Origin: Lachnospiraceae bacterium
GTDB taxonomy: Bacteria > Bacillota_A > Clostridia > Lachnospirales > Lachnospiraceae
DNA length: 17,450 bases
Direction: 5' to 3'
NCBI GenBank assembly: GCA_028694115.1
Contig: JAQUUB010000092.1
Span: 1-17,450 of the forward strand
This document shows, piece after piece, positions 13,495-17,450 of this stretch; within the stretch, counting starts at the first letter, position 1, and the number at the start of each line of letters is the position of its first letter. A program made the translations under genes and the position numbers. A model generated the notes under the pieces. That model saw nothing but the letters and a program-made list of their open reading frames with translations. It did no database searches and had not been told where the DNA came from.

Positions 13495-16218
13495 ATGCAA
13501 ATTAAAAAGGAGGATGGTCAGAAGATTCGGATAACTTCCAGTGTGTATAAGTTTTTATCCAGTAAAAAAGTTCATCTTTCAGTTATTTTATTTGTGTTCC
13601 TTGTTGGTTGCCTTGGTGGTTGCCTTGGTGGGATGTTCATTTCAGGTTTTTTTGGAACAGTTGATAAACCATCGCCCTTCGCTGAGGAGGTAGCTGAAAA
13701 TACATTGGTAAAGATCGGTTTAGATCCTACTAAAACACAGATTATGCTGTCGGGTGCTTTACGTGAGAATTACAGAATACCAATTAACTATATAAACGGG
13801 CTTACATCAAATCCTGAAGAGATAACAATTGATATCAAAAACAATGATTTCCAGAAACTTGCATACAAAAGAGAGGTTGCAATTGCAAATGGTATCCTTG
13901 TTCCTTCTGATGAGGATTTCGTTCCTGCAAAAATCCATTACAATAATCAGACTGTTGACGTGAATTTAAGGCTTAAAGGCGATTGGCCAGATCATTGGGG
14001 TGGCGATAAATGGTCGTTCCGTGTTAAAGCTAAGGGAAATGACACGCTTTTAGGAATGAATCAATTCGTTCTTCAGGATCCAAAGACAAGAAATTACCTC
14101 AACGAGTGGTTGTTCCAGGAAGCGATGAAGAGAGAAGGAATTCTTTGCTTACGTTGTTCTTTCGTTGATGTTACCATAAACGGAAAACATAAAGGTATCT
14201 ATGCACTGGAGGAACATTTTGACAGTCTGCTTATTGAAAATAATAATTATCCAGAAGGGCCTATAGTTCGGTTTAACGAGGAACATCTTTTCTCAAATAG
14301 ATTATTATTTATGCAGGCCGGATTTTCGGAGGAGCTGCTTGACTATTATAGTTCCACTGATATTGATGTATATCGGAGTGGAAAAGTACTAGATGATTCT
14401 GAATCATTTGAACAATATATAAAGGCAAAAGATTTGCTTGAAGCTTTCAGAGCCGGAGATTTGACTGTTGAGGAAGTATTTGATATCGATAAACTTGCTA
14501 CATATGTTGCTCTTACAGATGTTTTTGGAGGCCAGCACGCGACTTACTGGCACAATCTTAGGTTTTATTACAATCCAGTAACTTCAAAACTAGAGCCTAT
14601 TGCTTTTGACAGCAATTCTGGATTTAGAATTAATGAACTCGCATATGCTGCTGATAAACCATTCTTGGATGCATTGTTTGAGGACCCTGTCTTCTTTGGG
14701 AAATATATTCAAGAACTTGAGAGAGTTTCCAAGGAATTCTATTTAGACTCCCTGTTCTACGAAGTGAGCGACGAGCTTCAAGAAAATCTCGATATTCTGC
14801 ATAAAGACCGTCCCTATTATTCATTTTCAAAAGCTGTATTTTACGATAACCAGAGATATATTCAAACTTTGCTTAATCCTTCTAAAGGTGCACAGGTTTA
14901 TTTCTACAATTCTACGGGAAACAGGAGTATCACGCTTGAAGTTGGAAACATGCAGCCAATGCCAATAGAAATATCCAATATAAGTTTCCAGGAATCAGCG
15001 GTCCTTGAGCCCGTAGAAAAGGGGAGAATCATTCAGGGAAAAATGTCCTCAGATCCGATAAAATATGAAAAAATCGAGTTTATGCTGCCTGAAAACTTTA
15101 ACTGGTCTTCTCAATGTATTCTCGATCTGAAACTGAATTACAGATTCCTGGGACACAGCCTTCTGCGTAATGAATCCGTGTATATGTGGCCTCATATGTC
15201 TGAAGATTTTCCTTTGAGCGATACCATAAGGAAAAGTCCAAACACAAATAGTTTTGATTTCCTTTTGTTTGATAATGAAAGTAAAAATATTTATATAACT
15301 CCCGGCACCTGGGAAATAAAAGAAGACCTGGTCATCCCAGAAGGGTATGTGGTCACCTGTTCAGATGAGTATGCCACAACAATAAATTTATTAAACAGTT
15401 CTATGATACTTTCATATTCTCCACTTAACCTCTCTGGAAATGAAGATTTCCCACTTGTAATAACATCTTCGGATTCAACAGGTCAGGGAATCGCTGTCCT
15501 GAATGTGGGTGAGGAATCCTACTTAAACAGGGTCATTTTTAGTAATCTCTCCGCACCCTCAAGATCAGGATGGCAACTGCATGGGGCTCTTACATTTTAC
15601 GAATCGCCTGTAATAATTGAAAACTGCTACTTCCTCAATAATACAGCAGGAAGCTATATGCTTGATATTATCAGGTCAGAATTTTCGATCACGAACTCAT
15701 TATTCCAGGATACGAATTTGAATTCTTTAAGAGGGCTTTTTGGAAAAGGAACCATCTCCGGTTCATCCTTTATTAATTCAGGGAATTCCGCTCTGGACTT
15801 CTCAGATGCCGTAGTCGATGTCTCGGAATGCCTTGTTAATGGCGTAGGAAATGCAGGTTTAAGCGCGGGGGAATCCAGTTACGTAAACGTTATGGGGACA
15901 GAATTAAAGAATTGCAGTGCAGCCATAGTCAGCAAAGACCTGTCCACAGTAAAAATATATGATGCAAAAATCTCTTCATGTAATGTTGGTTTTCTTGCCT
16001 GCCAGCAGAAACCAGAATTTGGTCCTGGAAGGATAGAGGCCTTTTCTTTTGAGCTGGACAATACAACTATTCCATACATAATTGAGGCTGGTTCGAGTCT
16101 ATCCATTGATGGAAGTGAAATCACCGGGAATCACAAAAAAGTTTATGAAATGATATATGGCAAATCAGGTACTCCTGATTTTTCTTCTTTTTCGGAGGTA
16201 TCTAAACATGCTGAGTGA
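13495..16218 (+). CDS. CotH-like kinase with C-terminal beta-helix, membrane-anchored
   Basis: The preferred start is the ATG at 13495, with GTGGGGG about 6 nt upstream, the same arrangement as the gene before; an ATG at 13441 adds 18 residues. The product is about 907 aa. A hydrophobic segment near residues 27-54 (VILFVFLVGCLGG) is a signal anchor, and LVGC within it could serve as a lipobox. Then comes the CotH module: LRLKGDWPDHWGGDKWSF, NGKHKGIYALEEHFD, TDVFGGQHATYWHNL and PIAFDSNSG, the last carrying the likely metal-binding aspartate. CotH proteins are atypical secreted kinases that phosphorylate coat proteins. The last 270 or so residues repeat short strands (such as INGSSF-type turns) typical of a right-handed beta-helix, probably for surface or polymer binding. 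It overlaps the next gene by 11 bp. Confidence 0.85.
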   Translation: MQIKKEDGQKIRITSSVYKFLSSKKVHLSVILFVFLVGCLGGCLGGMFISGFFGTVDKPSPFAEEVAENTLVKIGLDPTKTQIMLSGALRENYRIPINYINGLTSNPEEITIDIKNNDFQKLAYKREVAIANGILVPSDEDFVPAKIHYNNQTVDVNLRLKGDWPDHWGGDKWSFRVKAKGNDTLLGMNQFVLQDPKTRNYLNEWLFQEAMKREGILCLRCSFVDVTINGKHKGIYALEEHFDSLLIENNNYPEGPIVRFNEEHLFSNRLLFMQAGFSEELLDYYSSTDIDVYRSGKVLDDSESFEQYIKAKDLLEAFRAGDLTVEEVFDIDKLATYVALTDVFGGQHATYWHNLRFYYNPVTSKLEPIAFDSNSGFRINELAYAADKPFLDALFEDPVFFGKYIQELERVSKEFYLDSLFYEVSDELQENLDILHKDRPYYSFSKAVFYDNQRYIQTLLNPSKGAQVYFYNSTGNRSITLEVGNMQPMPIEISNISFQESAVLEPVEKGRIIQGKMSSDPIKYEKIEFMLPENFNWSSQCILDLKLNYRFLGHSLLRNESVYMWPHMSEDFPLSDTIRKSPNTNSFDFLLFDNESKNIYITPGTWEIKEDLVIPEGYVVTCSDEYATTINLLNSSMILSYSPLNLSGNEDFPLVITSSDSTGQGIAVLNVGEESYLNRVIFSNLSAPSRSGWQLHGALTFYESPVIIENCYFLNNTAGSYMLDIIRSEFSITNSLFQDTNLNSLRGLFGKGTISGSSFINSGNSALDFSDAVVDVSECLVNGVGNAGLSAGESSYVNVMGTELKNCSAAIVSKDLSTVKIYDAKISSCNVGFLACQQKPEFGPGRIEAFSFELDNTTIPYIIEAGSSLSIDGSEITGNHKKVYEMIYGKSGTPDFSSFSEVSKHAE
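13606..13629 (+). repeat. 12-bp tandem duplication in the CotH signal anchor
   Basis: GGTTGCCTTGGT occurs twice in tandem, so the membrane segment reads GCLGGCLGG. The duplication is in frame and lengthens the hydrophobic anchor by four residues; it doubles the cysteine that could act as a lipidation site. Confidence 0.7.
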
Positions 16219-16918
16219 AGCTGTGCTTGATAAAATGCAAAGTCCAGATGAATTCAGATATGAGAGAAAAGCGGTAGTTTACGGGATGAGTATGCATGAG
16301 ATCGAATCGATTGTCAAGTCACATCCTGCAATTTTTATTGAGAGACATTTTCCAAGATATATAAATAATATTTATCTTGATACTTACAACATGTCAAATT
16401 ATTTTGATAATGTGGATGGACTAAGTAAGAGATTAAAAGTTCGAATTCGTTGGTATGGGAATCTCTTTGGGTTTATTGAAAGCCCTATTCTGGAGTTCAA
16501 AATTAAACGAGGTCTTCTTGGAGGAAAAATTTGTTTTCCTATCAACTCCTTCTGCCTGGATAGTAAACATTCTCTGGAAAAACAGCAGGAAATATTCATG
16601 GAATCCAATATCCCGGATGTGTTCGTTGAGTACCTTAAATCATTGAGATTTACTCTTCTCAATCGTTACTATAGAAAATATTTTGAATCTGCAGACCATA
16701 AATTCAGGATTACGATTGATTCGGGTATGGAATATTACAAGTTGAAATCTTCAAATAACTCTTTTAATGAAAAAAAAGTTGATTATCAAAGCCGTGTCCT
16801 TGAACTCAAGTATCCGAAAGAGAATGAGGATTTTTCCGAATCATTTTTCAATTATTTCCCTTTCAGATTGACTAAAAGTTCTAAGTATGCTTCAGGGATT
16901 GAAAATATGTACTCCTGA
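16208..16918 (+). CDS. VTC-domain polyphosphate polymerase
   Basis: The start is the ATG at 16208, with a full GGAGGT at 16195-16200 inside the end of the upstream gene; the 11-bp overlap implies coupling. The product is 236 aa, a single VTC domain. The basic and acidic residues that line the catalytic tunnel of VTC4-type enzymes are present in order: ERK (19-21), KVRIRW (77-82), LEFKIKR (95-101), RYYRKYF (153-159), FRITID (166-171), LELKYP (198-203) and the late KSSKYASG. Such enzymes build polyphosphate from nucleoside triphosphate on the cytoplasmic face, often passing the chain through a partner membrane domain. Here the partner may be the DUF4956 protein. No SPX or membrane domain is fused. 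Confidence 0.88.
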   Translation: MLSEAVLDKMQSPDEFRYERKAVVYGMSMHEIESIVKSHPAIFIERHFPRYINNIYLDTYNMSNYFDNVDGLSKRLKVRIRWYGNLFGFIESPILEFKIKRGLLGGKICFPINSFCLDSKHSLEKQQEIFMESNIPDVFVEYLKSLRFTLLNRYYRKYFESADHKFRITIDSGMEYYKLKSSNNSFNEKKVDYQSRVLELKYPKENEDFSESFFNYFPFRLTKSSKYASGIENMYS

Positions 16919-16923
16919 ATCTT

Positions 16924-17127
16924 ATGGATTTTCTTTTTTTCGTATCCTCTTCAAATTGTATGGGTAAAAGTAAATTTCACATATTTACTGATTTAATCAA
17001 GTTTGAAAAACATGCTCAAAAGGCACATTCAACTTTACAACTGTACGACAAAATTGTTTCATATTTTTTGGTTGGAAAATTCTTTCTTGAATTTGAAGAG
17101 GATACAAAAATTCTTAAAAGTAATTGA
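16924..17127 (+). CDS. Hypothetical 67-aa ORF, doubtful
   Basis: The frame opens at an ATG only five bases after the VTC gene stop, without a visible ribosome binding site; an inner ATG gives 55 aa starting MGKSKFHIFTDLIKF. The first part over a T-rich tract is unlikely to be coding. The rest is charged and could be the tail of a decayed gene or transposase. I do not recognise it. Its place after the three-gene operon makes co-transcription possible. Confidence 0.25.
   Translation: MDFLFFVSSSNCMGKSKFHIFTDLIKFEKHAQKAHSTLQLYDKIVSYFLVGKFFLEFEEDTKILKSN
16930..16939 (+). terminator. T-rich tract after the VTC gene
   Basis: TTCTTTTTTT follows the VTC stop within 20 bp and could end transcription of the three-gene operon in the archaeal manner. 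If so, the 67-aa ORF that overlaps it would not be part of the operon. Confidence 0.35.
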
Positions 17128-17170
17128 TTTTTTCACAGGTGTAAGTCTATACAAAACTAGGGTTCTGTGA

Positions 17171-17248
17171 AGTTTTCGAAAGATAGACAATTTTATGGGT
17201 TTGACGCTAACTGATAAACAATTTTCGTAGCTCTCGAAAACTTAGCGT
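17171..17248. repeat. Two overlapping inverted repeats upstream of a promoter
   Basis: AGTTTTCGAAAG (17171-17182) is matched by CTCTCGAAAACT (17231-17242) at 11 of 12 positions. ACGCTAA (17204-17210) is matched by TTAGCGT (17242-17248) exactly. The two right arms share base 17242, so the foldings compete. They lie just before a TATA box and might be an operator pair or the end of an insertion element. Confidence 0.45.
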
Positions 17249-17262
17249 AAATTTTTAGTAAG

Positions 17263-17272
17263 TTATATATAA
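17263..17272 (+). promoter_or_regulatory. Strong TATA box
   Basis: TTATATATAA is close to an ideal archaeal TATA element. A start site is expected near 17297. No ORF of fair length begins before the window ends. Confidence 0.6.
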
Positions 17273-17296
17273 GAAGGGCGCATAGATTACGCTGTA

Positions 17297-17450
17297 CAGT
17301 CGTCATATTTTTAATATGTGTTACCCTCCTTCTGGTGGCATCACATAACAATTATTAGCTGAGTTGACGGCTCTCGTCACCCCTGTCACTTTGTCTCGAG
17401 GAAGGGAATTCCAGCCTTCTTGTTAAAGAGACCTTAGGATAGCAAAGATG
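17297..17450 (+). ncRNA. Candidate structured leader or small RNA, runs off the window
   Basis: Downstream of the TATA box the DNA is more GC-rich than its surroundings and folds by eye into several stems: CATAT/ATATG near 17307-17321, TGACG/CGTCA with a 5-nt loop (17365-17379), and a nested stem with GTCTC (17393-17397) pairing GAGAC (17428-17432) around GAAGG/CCTTC (17401-17405, 17415-17419). I see no tRNA, SRP, RNase P or known riboswitch core. It could be the long 5' leader of a gene starting at or beyond the final ATG (17448), a group II intron start, or an independent RNA. Confidence 0.35.

Noticed and set aside
16157..16207. Earlier start of the VTC gene at 16157
   Set aside because: It would overlap the CotH gene by about 60 bp and lacks a binding site, while the ATG at 16208 has a full GGAGGT just upstream.
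17297..17450. tRNA, SRP RNA or RNase P RNA
   Set aside because: No cloverleaf, no SRP Alu or S-domain core words and no RNase P conserved boxes could be found in the stems.

Overview
The window looks like AT-rich DNA from a methanogenic archaeon of the Methanosarcina group. This rests on recognising protein families typical of that group (an archaeal tyrosine recombinase tail, two Orc1/Cdc6 proteins, a Methanosarcina-type TnpB and an IS1634-type transposase remnant), on GGTGAT/GGAGG-type ribosome binding sites with several TTG starts, and on A/T-rich promoters with long non-coding gaps. The genus is inferred; no rRNA is present. Coding density is low and the gene set (recombinase, RHH regulator, ParA pair, two Cdc6 genes with origin-like DNA) suggests a plasmid, or an integrated or chromid-like replicon, rather than ordinary chromosome.

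Layout. 1-1036: the last part of a tyrosine recombinase, a coupled 30-codon ORF, and a ribbon-helix-helix/coiled-coil/zinc-ribbon protein whose promoter, leader and own coding start carry a dense cluster of GGAAGC hexamers. 1037-2149: mostly non-coding, with an ORB-like site, a 32-aa ORF and a 49-aa tail-anchored protein. 2150-6137: replication module, with divergent orc1/cdc6 genes, a roughly 730-bp origin-like region between them, inverted G9-A-G5 tracts, several origin-recognition-box-like sites with a shared extension, a fossil piece of a third cdc6, and a second diverged copy of the G-tract element beyond cdc6-2. 6138-7364: ParA and a probable DNA-binding partner, with two 40-bp direct repeats at the promoter. 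7492-7751: a small ORF of uncertain start ending in a perfect hairpin. 7877-11114: a secreted GH18 glycosidase-like protein, a decayed IS1634-type transposase and a large multi-pass membrane protein, possibly a GT-C-type glycosyltransferase. 11391-12612: a broken membrane or exported protein start and an N-terminally truncated TnpB with its right-end hairpin. 12680-16918: a tight three-gene cassette of DUF4956 membrane protein, CotH-like kinase fused to a beta-helix, and VTC-type polyphosphate polymerase. 17128-17450: inverted repeats, a clear TATA box and a structured leader or small RNA running off the end.

How it fits together: the left half is a self-maintenance module (replication initiators with origin, partition, recombination). 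The right half is accessory cargo directed at the cell surface or at phosphate chemistry, and it contains traces of at least two mobile elements. The most notable parts are the duplicated origin element around cdc6-2 with a cdc6 fossil inside it, and the DUF4956-CotH-VTC cassette on what appears to be an archaeal mobile replicon.
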